Source: RYN-230 sp963770535
GTDB taxonomy: Bacteria; Actinomycetota; Actinomycetes; Streptosporangiales; Streptosporangiaceae
Direction: 5' to 3'
Assembly: GCA_963770535.1 (NCBI GenBank)
Contig: CAVYPZ010000003.1
Span: 3,100,001 to 3,164,000, forward strand
Length of the DNA stretch: 64,000 nt
Shown here: piece after piece, positions 34,148 through 43,526 of the stretch
Numbering within the stretch: position 1 is the stretch's first letter
Layout of the letters: every line of letters starts with the position of its first letter
Notes under the pieces: model-generated
The model's database searches: none
Told to the model about the DNA's origin: nothing
The model's input: the letters and a program-made list of their open reading frames with translations, nothing else
Position numbers and translations under genes: made by a program

Positions 34148-34762
34148 TCACACAACCAGCAGGGAGCGAATGGGGACACCGGGCAGCCGGGCCTGGCCGC
34201 CAAGGAAGCTCAGTTCCATGATCACCGCGATTCCGGCGACCTCGGCGCCGGCCTTGCGGACCAGTTCCACGGTGGCCGCGCCGGTGCCGCCGGTGGCCAG
34301 CACGTCGTCCACGATGAGCACCCGTTCCCCCGGCGCGAACGCGTCCTGGTGCACCTCAATGGTGGCGCTGCCGTACTCCAGGTCGTAGCTCTGCGTGTAG
34401 GTGGGCCCGGGCAGCTTGCCCTGCTTGCGGACCGGCACGAAGCCCGCGCCCAGCTGGATGGCGACGGACGGGGCCAGGATGAACCCGCGGGCCTCGATCC
34501 CGGCTACCTTGTCCACCCCGTCGTGGCCGCTGGACAGCGCGCCCACCACCGCGGCGAGCGCGGCGCCGTCGGCCAGCAGCGGGGTGATGTCCTTGAACAT
34601 CACCCCGGGCTGGGGGTAGTCGGCGACGTCCCGCACCCGGGCCCGGATCAGCTCCGCGATGTCCGCGGTGCCTCCGCCAGCGGCGCTCCCGCCAGCGGTG
34701 CTCCCGTCAGGGCCGCCCTGACGGGCTGCGCCCCCATCAGGCGTGCTCTGGCCACCCGCCAT
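34148..34762 (-). CDS. apt: Adenine phosphoribosyltransferase
   Basis: Salvages adenine with PRPP to AMP. 204 aa: Gly/Ser-rich N-terminal 30 residues, then IRDVADYPQPGVMFKDITPLL-type start of the domain, FVPVRKQGKLPG and the PRPP loop VLIVDDVLATGGT. The ATG at 34762 directly abuts the secF stop, so it is coupled to the secDF operon and followed by rel, the Streptomyces order. Confidence 0.95.
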   Translation of the reverse strand: MAGGQSTPDGGAARQGGPDGSTAGGSAAGGGTADIAELIRARVRDVADYPQPGVMFKDITPLLADGAALAAVVGALSSGHDGVDKVAGIEARGFILAPSVAIQLGAGFVPVRKQGKLPGPTYTQSYDLEYGSATIEVHQDAFAPGERVLIVDDVLATGGTGAATVELVRKAGAEVAGIAVIMELSFLGGQARLPGVPIRSLLVV

Positions 34763-36040
34763 CTAACGCCGCTTCTTCTTGCCGCCCGGGCGGCGCTTGG
34801 CCGCGGAGGTGTTCCGGCGCGGCTGCTGGCGCGGCCCGGGACGGCCGCCCGGGGCCGGGCGGGCCGACCGGCCCGCCGTGACCTTGTCGGCGCCCCCTGG
34901 CGTGCCGTCGCCGTCGTCCGGGTCCTGGCCGGGAACGTCCGCGTCGGAGACGGTCCCGTCGTCGCTGTCCAGCGCGGCCGGGGCGGCGCCCGCATCCGCG
35001 CCGGCGCCCGCCAGCCCGGCGGCGGTCGGTGCCTTCGCGGCGGCGCGGCGGGCGGCGCGGGTGCCCGAGGCCCGCTGGGCCACCCGCTTGGCCAGCGCCT
35101 TGTACTGGGGATCGCGTTCCTTGAGGTCAGCAAGTACCGGGGTGGCGATGCAGATCGAGGAGTAGGTGCCGGACAGCATGCCGATGAACAGCACCAGGGC
35201 CAGGTCGTTCAGCTCCCCGGCACCCAGCAGCCCGCCGCCGATGAACAAGATCGCGGCCACCGGCAGCAGCGCGATGATCGAGGTGTTGATGGACCGGACC
35301 AGGGTCTGGTTGAGGGCCAGGTTGGCGGCCTGGCTGTAGGTGCTGCGGGCGGACCCGAGCAGGCCGGCGGTATTCTCCCGGACCTTGTCGAAGACGACCA
35401 CGGTGTCGTAGAGCGAGTAGCCGAGGATGGTCAGCAGCCCGATCACGGTGGCGGGCGCGACCGGGAAGCCGGCCAGCGCGTACACGCCCACGGTGATCAC
35501 GATGTCGTGGACCAGCGCGATCAGCGCGGCCACCGCCATCCGCCATTCGAAGGCGATCGACAGGTAGATCACGATCACGACGAGGAAGGCGATCAGCGCC
35601 TGCAGGGCCTTCTGCGAGATCTGCGAGCCCCAGCTGGCACCGACGAAGTTCACGCTGATCTGGCTCTGCGGGATGCCCAGTTCCTTCGACAGCGTGCTCT
35701 GGACCTGCTGCCCCTGCGCGTAGTCCAGCTTGCCCGTCTGCACCTGCCAGGTGGCGCTGCTTCCCGAGCCGACGTGCTGGACGATGGCGCCCTGGCCGTC
35801 ACCGGTGCCGGAGACGGCATGCTGCACCTGGCTGATCGAGGACGCTGAGGTGGCCGGGAACTGGATGACCGAGCCGCCCTTGAAGTCCACGGTGAAGTTC
35901 AGCCCGCGGCCGAACAGGCCGACCAGGCTGAGCAGCAGGATCAGGCCGGAGATCGTGTACCACAGCTTCTGGCGGCCCACGAAGTCGAAGGAAATCTCGC
36001 CGCGGTACAGGCGGCCGCCGAAGGTGCCGAGGCGCGACAT
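34763..36040 (-). CDS. secF: Protein translocase subunit SecF
   Basis: Works with SecD in proton-driven late protein export. 425 aa with six TM helices: TM1 WYTISGLILLLSLVGLF, periplasmic domain with NFTVDFKGG, then VIYLSIAFEWRMAVAALIALVHDIVITVG and VVVFDKVREN. Two ATGs in a row (36043 and 36040) overlap the secD stop as ATGATG; I use the second because AGGAGG is too close to the first. C-terminal 120 residues are a charged, disordered Ala/Pro/Arg tail ending GGKKKRR. Confidence 0.95.
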   Translation of the reverse strand: MSRLGTFGGRLYRGEISFDFVGRQKLWYTISGLILLLSLVGLFGRGLNFTVDFKGGSVIQFPATSASSISQVQHAVSGTGDGQGAIVQHVGSGSSATWQVQTGKLDYAQGQQVQSTLSKELGIPQSQISVNFVGASWGSQISQKALQALIAFLVVIVIYLSIAFEWRMAVAALIALVHDIVITVGVYALAGFPVAPATVIGLLTILGYSLYDTVVVFDKVRENTAGLLGSARSTYSQAANLALNQTLVRSINTSIIALLPVAAILFIGGGLLGAGELNDLALVLFIGMLSGTYSSICIATPVLADLKERDPQYKALAKRVAQRASGTRAARRAAAKAPTAAGLAGAGADAGAAPAALDSDDGTVSDADVPGQDPDDGDGTPGGADKVTAGRSARPAPGGRPGPRQQPRRNTSAAKRRPGGKKKRR

Positions 36041-37950
36041 CATGCCTCCTTCGCCGGCGCCGCGGTGCCGGGGCGCACGCGGGTGGTCCGGGAGGACCGC
36101 CACGGGGTCTTGGCCCCCAGCCGGGCCGGATCGAGACCGGAGAAGCGGTGACCCTGGCCGAAGAACTTGGTCCGGGCCAGCAGGGTGATCATCGGCTTGG
36201 TGAACAGGAACACCACCACCACGTCGATGATCGTGGTCAGGCCGAGGGTGAACGCGAAGCCCTTGACCTCCCCGAGGGAGAAGTACCACAGCAGCGCCGC
36301 GGCCAGGAACGACACGGTGTCGGATACCAGCACGGTGCGCCGGGCCCGCTTCCAGCCGCGTTCCACCGCGGTCCGCAGCGTCCGGCCGTCGCGGACCTCG
36401 TCCCGCAATCGCTCGAAGAAGACCACGAACGAGTCCGCGGTGATGCCGATGGCCACGATCAGGCCGGCCACACCGGACAGCTGCAGCGCGAACCCCTGGT
36501 ACTTGCCGAGCAGGATGACGGACTCGAACACCAGAACGCCCGCGATGATCAGGCTGGAGACGGCGACGACGGCCAGGCCCCGGTAGTACAGCAGGCAGTA
36601 CAGCACGACCAGGAGCAGGCCGATGGCCCCGGCGATCAGCCCGGCGTGCAGCTGGTTGCTGCCCAGCGACGGCGAGATCGACTGGACAGACTGCTTGGTG
36701 AAGGTCAGCGGCAGCGCGCCGTAGTTCAGCACGTTAGCCAGGTTGGTGGCCTGCTCCTGGCTGAAGTTCCCGGTGATCTGGGCCGACCCGCCGGGGATGG
36801 CGCCCTGGATGACCGGGGAGGAGATCACGTTCCCGTCGAGGACGACCGCCAGCTGGTCCTGCACCGAGTTCACGCCGTACTTGCTGAACATCTGCTCGGT
36901 GACCTTGCCGAAGGCGGCGCCGCCCGTGGAGTTGAAGTTCAGGTTCGTCTGCCAGTACACGCTGGAGCTGGCCTGGGTCGCGCTGGCCGACGTGATGTCC
37001 TTGCCGAGCACCGCCGCCTTATCCAGGACGAACTTGGCCAGGACACCGTCCTCCGTGCCGCACGAGACGGTCTGGATGTCCGGGTTGTTGTACTGCTGCG
37101 CGGTGTAGCCGACCTGCTTTTTCCAGTTCTTGTCGGCGCAGTTCAGCTTGTTGAACTGCGCCTTCACCACCGGGCTGACCAGGCTGGCGTCCCCGGTGGC
37201 GCCCGCCACCGTCGAGACGCCGGAGCCGCTGGCGGCCGGCGGCGAGGAGGACGCGCTGGCCGCCGGGGTCGCGCTGGCCGAGGCACTCGCGGAAGCCGAG
37301 GCCGACGGGGTGGCGGACGCCCGGGCGTGGGCCGCGGCCAGGCTGCGGGACCGGCTGGCCATCTCCCTGGCCCCGGTCCCGCTGGCCGCCGCGCTGCCCA
37401 GGGCGCCCGTCTTGGCCGACGAACTCGCCGACGCGGATGCCGTGGGTGAGGCGCTGGACGACGGCGTGGGTGACGCCGACCCGCTGGCCGACGGGGTCGG
37501 CGTGGGCGTCGTGGCAGGCGTGGTCGCGCCCTTGTTCGCCGCCACCAGGATCACCTGCCGGAACAGCAGCTGGGCGGTCGTCCCGACCAGGTCCACGACC
37601 TTCTGGCTGCCGGCCCCGGGGACCGCGACGTTGATGATGTCGCTGCCCTGCTGCTGGACCTGGGCCTCGGTGAAGCCGGCGCCGTTCACCCGGTTGGCCA
37701 TGATGTTCTTGGCCTGGGTCATGTCCGCCGCGAACTGCGCGCTGGACACGCCCTTGGGCGCGTTGGCCTTCAGCGCCACCGTGGTACCGCTGGTCAGGTC
37801 CAGGCCCAGGTGAACCTTGAAGTCCTTGCCCCACTGACCGGGCGAGCCGATGTTCCCGCCCACGATGGCCAGGAGCATCACCACGATCAGCGCGGCCAGC
37901 ACGGCGAGCGCCCGGCCCGGCCGGGAGACGTTACCGCTAGGGGGAGCCAC
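36040..37950 (-). CDS. secD: Protein translocase subunit SecD
   Basis: 636 aa. TM1 (about 14-34), large periplasmic P1 domain with LGLDLTSGTTVALKA, then five TM helices beginning LHAGLIAGAIGLLLVVLYCLLYYRG with the conserved GIT-ADSFVVFFERLRDE motif. P1 carries an inserted Ser/Ala/Thr/Pro-rich stretch of about 100 residues (residues about 140-250) with many SAS repeats, far longer than in E. coli SecD and reminiscent of actinobacterial linkers. Ends by overlapping secF. Confidence 0.95.
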   Translation of the reverse strand: MAPPSGNVSRPGRALAVLAALIVVMLLAIVGGNIGSPGQWGKDFKVHLGLDLTSGTTVALKANAPKGVSSAQFAADMTQAKNIMANRVNGAGFTEAQVQQQGSDIINVAVPGAGSQKVVDLVGTTAQLLFRQVILVAANKGATTPATTPTPTPSASGSASPTPSSSASPTASASASSSAKTGALGSAAASGTGAREMASRSRSLAAAHARASATPSASASASASASATPAASASSSPPAASGSGVSTVAGATGDASLVSPVVKAQFNKLNCADKNWKKQVGYTAQQYNNPDIQTVSCGTEDGVLAKFVLDKAAVLGKDITSASATQASSSVYWQTNLNFNSTGGAAFGKVTEQMFSKYGVNSVQDQLAVVLDGNVISSPVIQGAIPGGSAQITGNFSQEQATNLANVLNYGALPLTFTKQSVQSISPSLGSNQLHAGLIAGAIGLLLVVLYCLLYYRGLAVVAVSSLIIAGVLVFESVILLGKYQGFALQLSGVAGLIVAIGITADSFVVFFERLRDEVRDGRTLRTAVERGWKRARRTVLVSDTVSFLAAALLWYFSLGEVKGFAFTLGLTTIIDVVVVFLFTKPMITLLARTKFFGQGHRFSGLDPARLGAKTPWRSSRTTRVRPGTAAPAKEA

Positions 37951-38010
37951 TTCTCGTCTGTCCTTCGGTTCGCGTGTCCCCCGGCCCGACGCTGGGCGCG
38001 GGGCAGGCGG

Positions 38011-38556
38011 TCAGTCCGCGGTGCGCTCGTCCTGAGCGGTGTGGTCAGCCGCGGTGCTGCCCGTGCCGGTCGTGCCCGGAGCCGCGCTGCCCGGCGCGGA
38101 GCCGTTGAGGTGCTCGGCGGGTGCCGGGGCGTCCGTGGCACTCCCGGCGGCCGTGTCCTCCGGGATCTGCTCGTGGAACGTGCCATCCGGCGCGCCGGTT
38201 CCCGCGGTGCCCTCGCTCGTGTCGTCGGCGGCCGCGTCCGCGGCGGCCGAGCCGTCATCGTCGGGCAGGGTCTCCATCACGGCCCGGCGCAGGAAGCGCA
38301 TGTGCACGCCGGGCGCCACCTCGAGCACCACATCCTGGTCATCGGCCTCGACCACGGTGGCGTACATGCCCGCGGTGGTCCGAACGCGCTGACCTGGCTG
38401 CACGGTGCTCTGCATCTGCTGGGCCTGCCGCTGCCGGTTGCGCTGCGGCCTGATCATGACGAAGTAGAGCAGCCCGAACAGCACCACGATGACGATCAGG
38501 AACGTGTAGCTCCCCGATCCGCCTTTGGCGGCCGCAAGATAATGCAAGTTCCCCAT
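38011..38556 (-). CDS. yajC: Sec translocase accessory protein YajC
   Basis: 181 aa from ATG 38556 (MGNLHYLAAAKGG), chosen over an ATG 12 bases upstream that touches the GGAAGG SD. One TM helix (YTFLIVIVVLFGLLYFVMIRPQR) then the YajC domain (QPGQRVRTTAGMYATVVEAD). C-terminal half is acidic, Ala/Thr/Gly-rich and probably disordered. Upstream of secD-secF in the same operon. Confidence 0.93.
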   Translation of the reverse strand: MGNLHYLAAAKGGSGSYTFLIVIVVLFGLLYFVMIRPQRNRQRQAQQMQSTVQPGQRVRTTAGMYATVVEADDQDVVLEVAPGVHMRFLRRAVMETLPDDDGSAAADAAADDTSEGTAGTGAPDGTFHEQIPEDTAAGSATDAPAPAEHLNGSAPGSAAPGTTGTGSTAADHTAQDERTAD

Positions 38557-38762
38557 GGCCGGGGGCATCCTTCCAGTTGATGTGCTCTGCCTGGCCGCGC
38601 GCCGGGCCATTCGGCCGGCTGGGCCGGAAATCCTTGGCCATCCGGGCAGCGGTTGACCAACTGCCGAAGTGTAGCGGCGCGCGGGCAGCGCACCAACAGG
38701 CTACGGCTTCCGGCGACTGATCGTGACATCCCCGCGACCAAAGCGGGCACAGGCGAGGCGAG

Positions 38763-38906
38763 GCGCGCCGCAGGCGTGTCCTCCCCGGCTGTCGCGGGGG
38801 GTGCCGGGGGCCGTCCCCCCAGGCCAGCAGAGCGCGCCGCAGGCGTGTCCTCCCCGAGCCGGCTGTCGCGGGGGGTGCCGGGGGCCGTCCCCCCAGGCCA
38901 GCAGAG
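38763..38906. repeat. Two ~70-bp direct repeats between yajC and ruvB
   Basis: A unit starting gcgcgccgcaggcgtgtcct and ending ggccagcagag occurs at 38763-38831 and 38832-38906, the second with a six-base insertion. Each contains a G-run/C-run hairpin (ggggggtgcc...gtcccccc). The minus-strand frame through it (repeated GEDTPAAR) has no SD, so I treat it as non-coding. Confidence 0.75.
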
Positions 38907-38917
38907 TAACCGGCGTG

Positions 38918-40120
38918 TCACTCGAACAGGCTGCCCGGCAGGGCCAGCCCAGGCGGCTCGGGCGGCTGCAGGCCCAGGTGCTGCCAGGCGGCGGGGGTGG
39001 CCACCCGCCCGCGCGGCGTCCGGGCCATCAGGCCCCGGCGGACCAGGAACGGCTCGGCGACCACCTCGACCGTCTCGGCCTCCTCCCCCACCGCCACGGC
39101 GAGGGTGGACAGCCCGACCGGGCCGCCGCCGAACCGGGTCACCAGGGCGCTCAGGACCGCGCGGTCCAGCCGGTCCAGGCCCTCCTCGTCCACCTCGTAC
39201 AGCTCCAGCGCGGCGCGGGCGAGGTCCCGGGTCACCACGCCGTCGGCCCGGACCTCCGCGTAGTCACGGACCCGGCGCAGCAGCCGGTTGGCGATCCGGG
39301 GGGTGCCCCGGGACCGGCCGGCGATCTCGTCGGCGCCGTCGCCGCGCAGCGCCACCCCGAGCAGGTCGGCTGACCGGCGGACGATGACCTCCAGCTCGGC
39401 GGCCTCGTAGAAGTCCAGGTGCGCGGTGAACCCGAACCGGTCGCGCAGCGGCGCGGGCAGCAGCCCGGCCCGGGTCGTGGCCCCGACCAGGGTGAACGGG
39501 GCGATCTCCAGCGGGATCGCGGTCGCTCCCGGCCCCTTCCCGACCACCACGTCGACCCGGAAGTCCTCCATGGCCAGGTAGAGCATCTCCTCGGCGGGCC
39601 GGGCCAGCCGGTGGATCTCGTCGATGAACACCACATCCCGCTCGCCCAGCGTGGACAGGATGGCGGCCAGGTCACCGGCGCGCTCGATGGCCGGCCCGCT
39701 GGTGATCCGCAGCGGCGCGCCCAGCTCCGCGGCGATGATCATCGCGAACGTGGTCTTGCCCAGCCCGGGCGGCCCGGACAGCAGCACATGGTCGGGGGCC
39801 CGGCCGCGCCGCAGCGCGCCCTCCAGGACCAGGGACAGCTGCTCACGGACCCGGGTCTGGCCGATGATCTCCGCCAGCCGCTTGGGCCGCAGCGCGCCTT
39901 CGATGACCCGCTCGTCCGCATCAGCCAGCGGCGACACGAGCCGGTCCCGGTCCGCCGGGGTCAGCTCATCTGGCCGGGCGGCCGCCGATTCCTCCCGCTG
40001 CGCGGACACGAGCGCCTGCTCCTCCAGGGCGGACAGGCCCGGTGCCTCACGCTCGGCGTCCTCGGCGGCGGTGTGCGCGGAGCGGCCGCCCGCTCCCGGC
40101 TGCGGGCCCGGCCCGGTCAT
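38918..40120 (-). CDS. ruvB: Holliday junction branch-migration helicase RuvB
   Basis: 400 aa AAA+ motor of the RuvAB complex. Walker A SGPPGLGKTTFA, Walker B VVFIDEIHRLARP, sensor GATTRAGLLPAPLRDRFGF, C-terminal winged helix (TPRGRVATPAAWQHLGL). Start ATG at 40120 overlaps the ruvA stop as ATGA. The N-terminal 55 residues are acidic and extra compared with E. coli, as usual in actinomycetes. Confidence 0.96.
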   Translation of the reverse strand: MTGPGPQPGAGGRSAHTAAEDAEREAPGLSALEEQALVSAQREESAAARPDELTPADRDRLVSPLADADERVIEGALRPKRLAEIIGQTRVREQLSLVLEGALRRGRAPDHVLLSGPPGLGKTTFAMIIAAELGAPLRITSGPAIERAGDLAAILSTLGERDVVFIDEIHRLARPAEEMLYLAMEDFRVDVVVGKGPGATAIPLEIAPFTLVGATTRAGLLPAPLRDRFGFTAHLDFYEAAELEVIVRRSADLLGVALRGDGADEIAGRSRGTPRIANRLLRRVRDYAEVRADGVVTRDLARAALELYEVDEEGLDRLDRAVLSALVTRFGGGPVGLSTLAVAVGEEAETVEVVAEPFLVRRGLMARTPRGRVATPAAWQHLGLQPPEPPGLALPGSLFE

Positions 40121-40750
40121 GTGCGGCTCAGCTTGCGCAGCGCGGCCCGCAGCGCCACGGACACGTCCATGTCGCCGGCGGGGCTGCCGCCCAGGTCGGC
40201 GGCGACAGCCGCGATGGCCTGCTCCGCGTCGCGGGCGGGCCAGCCCAGGTTGACCAGGCCGGCCCGGACCTGGTCGCGCCAGAGCGCGGCGCCCCCCGCG
40301 GCCGCCCCCGCGCCGGGCGGCGGCCCCATCACCCCGGCGGGGGCGGCTGGCGAGCCGAGCCGGCCCGCCAGCTCCAGCACGATCCGCTGCGCCCCCTTGC
40401 GGCCGATGCCCGGCACCCGGGTCAGCCCGGTCACGTCCTCGGCCGCGATGGCCTGCCGCAGCCCGTCCGGGCTGAACGAGGCCAGCATGGCCAGGGCCAG
40501 CCGCGGGCCCACCCCGCTGGCCGTCTGCACCAGCTCGAACACGTCGCGCTCGTCGTCGCTGGCGAAGCCGTAGAGCGTCAGCGCGTCCTCGCGGACGACC
40601 AGGGAGGTGGCCACCCGGGCCCGCTCCCCGGTGCGCAGTGCCGGCCAGCGTGCCCGGCGTGGCCTGCACCAGCAGCCCGACCCCGCCCACCTCGATCACC
40701 GCCCCTTCCGGGGCGATCGCGCACACGATCCCATCCAGATGGGCAATCAC
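40117..40750 (-). CDS. ruvA: Holliday junction DNA-binding protein RuvA, one frame break
   Basis: Tetramer that holds the junction for RuvB. GTG start at 40750 with GGAGG upstream gives VIAHLDGIVCAIAPEGAVIEVGGVGLLVQATPGTLA, but the continuation LRTGERARVATSLVVREDALTLYGF is in another frame; one extra base near 40640 explains it. The rest is complete: helix-hairpin-helix motifs (LASFSPDGLRQAI, RVPGIGRKGAQRIVLEL) and the RuvB-binding domain III. About 210 aa in total. Confidence 0.9.
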
Positions 40751-41363
40751 CGTAGGCCTCCTGCGTTGGTGTGGGGGGTGGCCGCAGATGGTCCGGGGAG
40801 GGCAGGCGCGCCGGAGCCGTGGTGCCGCTGGCCGGCCAGCCCGGGGGGCCGCCCCCCCGGGCAAGCAGCGCTGCGGCCCCGAGGCGGGTCTGCGGGCCGC
40901 GCCAGAGGTGGCAGATGGCCAGGGCCAGCGCGTCCGCCGTGTCGGCGGGCTTGGGCGGGTCGGCCAGCCGGAGCAGCCGCATCACCATGGTGGTCACCTG
41001 GGCCTTGTCGGCCCGCCCGCTGCCGGTCACCGCGGCCTTCACCTCGCTGGGGGTGTGCAGCGCGACCGGCAGGCCGCGCCGCGCCGCGCACAGCACGGCC
41101 ACGGCGCCCGCCTGGGCGGTGCCCATCACGGTCCGCACGTTGTGCTGGCTGAACACGCGCTCGACCGCGACCGCGTCCGGATGGTGCTGCGTCAGCCAGG
41201 AGTCGATCTCCACTTCCAGGGCGAGCAGCCGGGCCCCGATGTCGGCGGTGGGCGCGGTCCGTGCCACGCCCGCGGCGACCAGGGCAGGGGGCTTGCCGGG
41301 GGCGCCTTCCACCACGCCGAGCCCGCACCGGGTCAGTCCCGGGTCGACGCCGAGCACCCGCAT
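40747..41363 (-). CDS. ruvC: Holliday junction resolvase RuvC, frame break near the C-terminus
   Basis: Cuts Holliday junctions as a dimer. Starts MRVLGVDPGLTRCGLGVVE at 41363 (catalytic Asp7), with DAVAVERVF, and the D-x2-D pair in DTADALALAICHLW. After about residue 170 the direct frame runs on past the ruvA start, which is not natural. Shifting frame within the G-run at 40853-40859 gives a tail ending AATPHTNAGGLR with a TGA overlapping the ruvA GTG (GTGA), the expected coupling. Hence a probable homopolymer error. Confidence 0.9.
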
Positions 41364-41403
41364 GTGCGCTCCATCCCGGCCGGCCCGTCGATCCGGGCTA
41401 TCA

Positions 41404-41417
41404 CGAACACGTGTTCG
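41404..41417 (-). promoter_or_regulatory. LexA (SOS) box upstream of ruvC
   Basis: CGAACACGTGTTCG is a perfect 14-bp palindrome that fits the Gram-positive/actinobacterial LexA consensus CGAAC-N4-GTTCG exactly. It is 41 bases upstream of the ruvC start, where it would cover the promoter, so ruvC-ruvA-ruvB is predicted to be DNA-damage inducible. Confidence 0.85.
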
Positions 41418-41558
41418 GTCGGGTCCGACCTTACCGGCCCGGGCTGCCGGGCGCGCCCTGCATCCCCGGCGTGTCGGCTTTCCCGGCGGCTGCCGTCCGG
41501 CTCGTGCCCCCGGATGAGCAGATAACGGGAACCATCCCGGGCCCTCCCCCGGGGCGGC

Positions 41559-42770
41559 TCAGAAGAATTCGAGCATGAACGCGTCCGCGCCGAATGCGGC
41601 GTCCAGGGCCGCATCGCCGCCGGGGTCACCGCCGGCCGCCAGCCCGGCCCGCCGCAGCGTGGCCAGCGGGATGCCGGCGTACAGCGCGGCGAACCCGCGC
41701 GGCCCGAGGGCCAGCGCGTCCGGGCCGGGTGCGGCCGGGGTGAGCGTGCCCTTGCCGCCGGCCACGCCAAGCGTCCACCAGCCGTCGTGACCGGGGCGGT
41801 CCGGGTCGGCCAGGCGGAGGGCCGCGGTCAGCCCGACCCCGGCCGGGAAACCCCGCCCGGCCACGGCGCCGGCCGCATCCACCACCCGGAGCATCCAGGT
41901 CTTCCGGCCGGCCAGCCGCACATCGGGGTCGGCCGTCAGCCACTGCACCGGGTCGGCCGGGGCGGCCGCCGCCCGGACAGTTTCAGCAATGGAGGAATGG
42001 GAGGCGACCACGCCCCACAGGGCCCGGGTAGCCGCCGCCGAGCTGGCCACGGCCCGCTCGACCAGGAGCTCATCGCTGCCGCGCTGCCAGCGGTAGGCCA
42101 GGAAGCCGTCGGGTGCCAGGTAGGCGAACCGGTGCTCGTCGCCGAGCCAGCGGGCCACGGACGCCTCGTCCCGGGTGTTCGGGCCGCAATCACGCAGATC
42201 CTGGTGCACCCGGCCGGTGACGGCGAGCACCTCGGCGGCGTCGGCGGGACCGGCCCGGCGCAGCCGCACCTGGTCCCCCGCTGGCCGGGACGGCGGGCCG
42301 TCAGGGGAAAGCGCCGGGTCCGGGGCGGCCAGCGAGCGCAGCCCGCGGGACGGGATGACCAGGTGGCTCAGGCTGCCGGCGATCTCCCAGCCCAGCGACC
42401 GGTACAGCGCCATGGTGGCCGGATAGAGAGCGGATACCGGGTAACCACGGTCGCCGATCAGCCCGAGCAGCGCCCGCATCAGCGTGCGGCCGGTGCCCCG
42501 CCCGCGTTCCTCGGGGGCCACCATGACGTTGGCCACCCCGGCCATCGGGACCGGCTGGCCGTGCCACCACTGGATCATGTCGTGGTACTGGGCGGCGGCC
42601 AGCAGCCGGCCGCCGTCGAAGGCACCCAGATACCGGCGGGCCGCGATGGCGGCGCCGCTGGCAGCCTGCCAGCGTGCCCGGTCCGGCGCCCCGACCGGCC
42701 CGAAGGCCCGGGCGCTCAGGTCAAGCAGCGCATCCGGGTCGTCAGCGGGACCCAGTTCCCTGATGTCCAC
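41559..42770 (-). CDS. Eis-like GNAT acetyltransferase
   Basis: 403 aa with the Eis layout: N-terminal GNAT domain with acetyl-CoA loop VAPEERGRGTGRTLMRALL (about 88-106), a second degenerate GNAT domain and an SCP2-like C-terminal domain. It ends in LEFF: a C-terminal Phe carboxylate is part of the Eis active site, so the intact end is a good sign. Eis proteins acetylate aminoglycosides and other amines at several positions; the natural substrate here is unknown. Three bases downstream of yebC and probably in its operon. Confidence 0.88.
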   Translation of the reverse strand: MDIRELGPADDPDALLDLSARAFGPVGAPDRARWQAASGAAIAARRYLGAFDGGRLLAAAQYHDMIQWWHGQPVPMAGVANVMVAPEERGRGTGRTLMRALLGLIGDRGYPVSALYPATMALYRSLGWEIAGSLSHLVIPSRGLRSLAAPDPALSPDGPPSRPAGDQVRLRRAGPADAAEVLAVTGRVHQDLRDCGPNTRDEASVARWLGDEHRFAYLAPDGFLAYRWQRGSDELLVERAVASSAAATRALWGVVASHSSIAETVRAAAAPADPVQWLTADPDVRLAGRKTWMLRVVDAAGAVAGRGFPAGVGLTAALRLADPDRPGHDGWWTLGVAGGKGTLTPAAPGPDALALGPRGFAALYAGIPLATLRRAGLAAGGDPGGDAALDAAFGADAFMLEFF

Positions 42771-42773
42771 GCG

Positions 42774-43526
42774 TCAGCCGAGCTTCTCCATGACCTCGTC
42801 CGGCACCGAGTAGTTCGCGTAGACGTCCTGGACGTCGTCGGAGTCCTCCACCGCCTCGATCAGCCGGAACACCCGCTTGGCCTGCTCCTCGTCCAGTTCC
42901 ACCTCGACGGTGGGCAGGAAGGCCGCCTCGGCGGAGTCGTAGTCGATCCCGGCCTGCTGCAGCGCGTTGCGGACCGCGAGGAGGTCGTGCGGCTCGCTGA
43001 TCACCTCCAGCGACTCGCCCAGGTCGTTGACCTCCTCGGCGCCCGCGTCGAGCACCGCGGTCAGTACGTCGTCCTCGCTGGACCCGTCCGCCTTGGGCAC
43101 GATCACCACGCCCTTGCGGTGGAACAGGTAGGACACCGAGCCGGGGTCCGCCATGGACCCGCCGTTGCGGGTCAGCGCGGTCCGCACATCGGCGGCGGCA
43201 CGGTTCCGGTTGTCGGTCAGGCACTCCACGAGCACCGCGACCCCGCCGGGCGCGTACCCCTCATAGGCGATGTTCTCGTACGCGGCACCGCCGGCCTCCA
43301 GGCCCGCACCGCGGCGGATGGCCCGGTCGATGTTCTCGTTCGGCACCGAGTTCTTCTTGGCCTTCTGCACGGCGTCATACAAGGTGGGGTTGCCGGCCGG
43401 GTCCGCGCCCCCGGTCCGCGCCGCCACCTCGACGTTCTTGATCAGCTTGGCGAAGAGCTTGCCCCGCCTGGCGTCGATGACCGCCTTCTTGTGCTTGGTC
43501 GTGGCCCACTTGGAGTGGCCGCTCAT
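42774..43526 (-). CDS. yebC: YebC/PmpR-family protein
   Basis: 250 aa, begins MSGHSKWATTKHKKAVIDARRGKLF and keeps the core GGVAVLVECLTDNRNRAAADVR. Family members act as transcription regulators and, from recent work, as ribosome-associated factors relieving stalls. Starts inside ATGA with pdxT. Upstream of ruvC in most actinomycetes, here separated by the Eis-like gene. Confidence 0.95.
   Translation of the reverse strand: MSGHSKWATTKHKKAVIDARRGKLFAKLIKNVEVAARTGGADPAGNPTLYDAVQKAKKNSVPNENIDRAIRRGAGLEAGGAAYENIAYEGYAPGGVAVLVECLTDNRNRAAADVRTALTRNGGSMADPGSVSYLFHRKGVVIVPKADGSSEDDVLTAVLDAGAEEVNDLGESLEVISEPHDLLAVRNALQQAGIDYDSAEAAFLPTVEVELDEEQAKRVFRLIEAVEDSDDVQDVYANYSVPDEVMEKLG

Noticed and set aside
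38496..38921. 141-codon minus-strand ORF through the direct repeats before ruvB
   Set aside because: No SD, repeats read as low-complexity peptide, overlaps yajC; better explained as repetitive intergenic DNA.
40578..41363. RuvC with a 90-residue C-terminal extension
   Set aside because: The extension runs through the ruvA start region in the wrong frame; a G-run error restores a stop overlapping ruvA.
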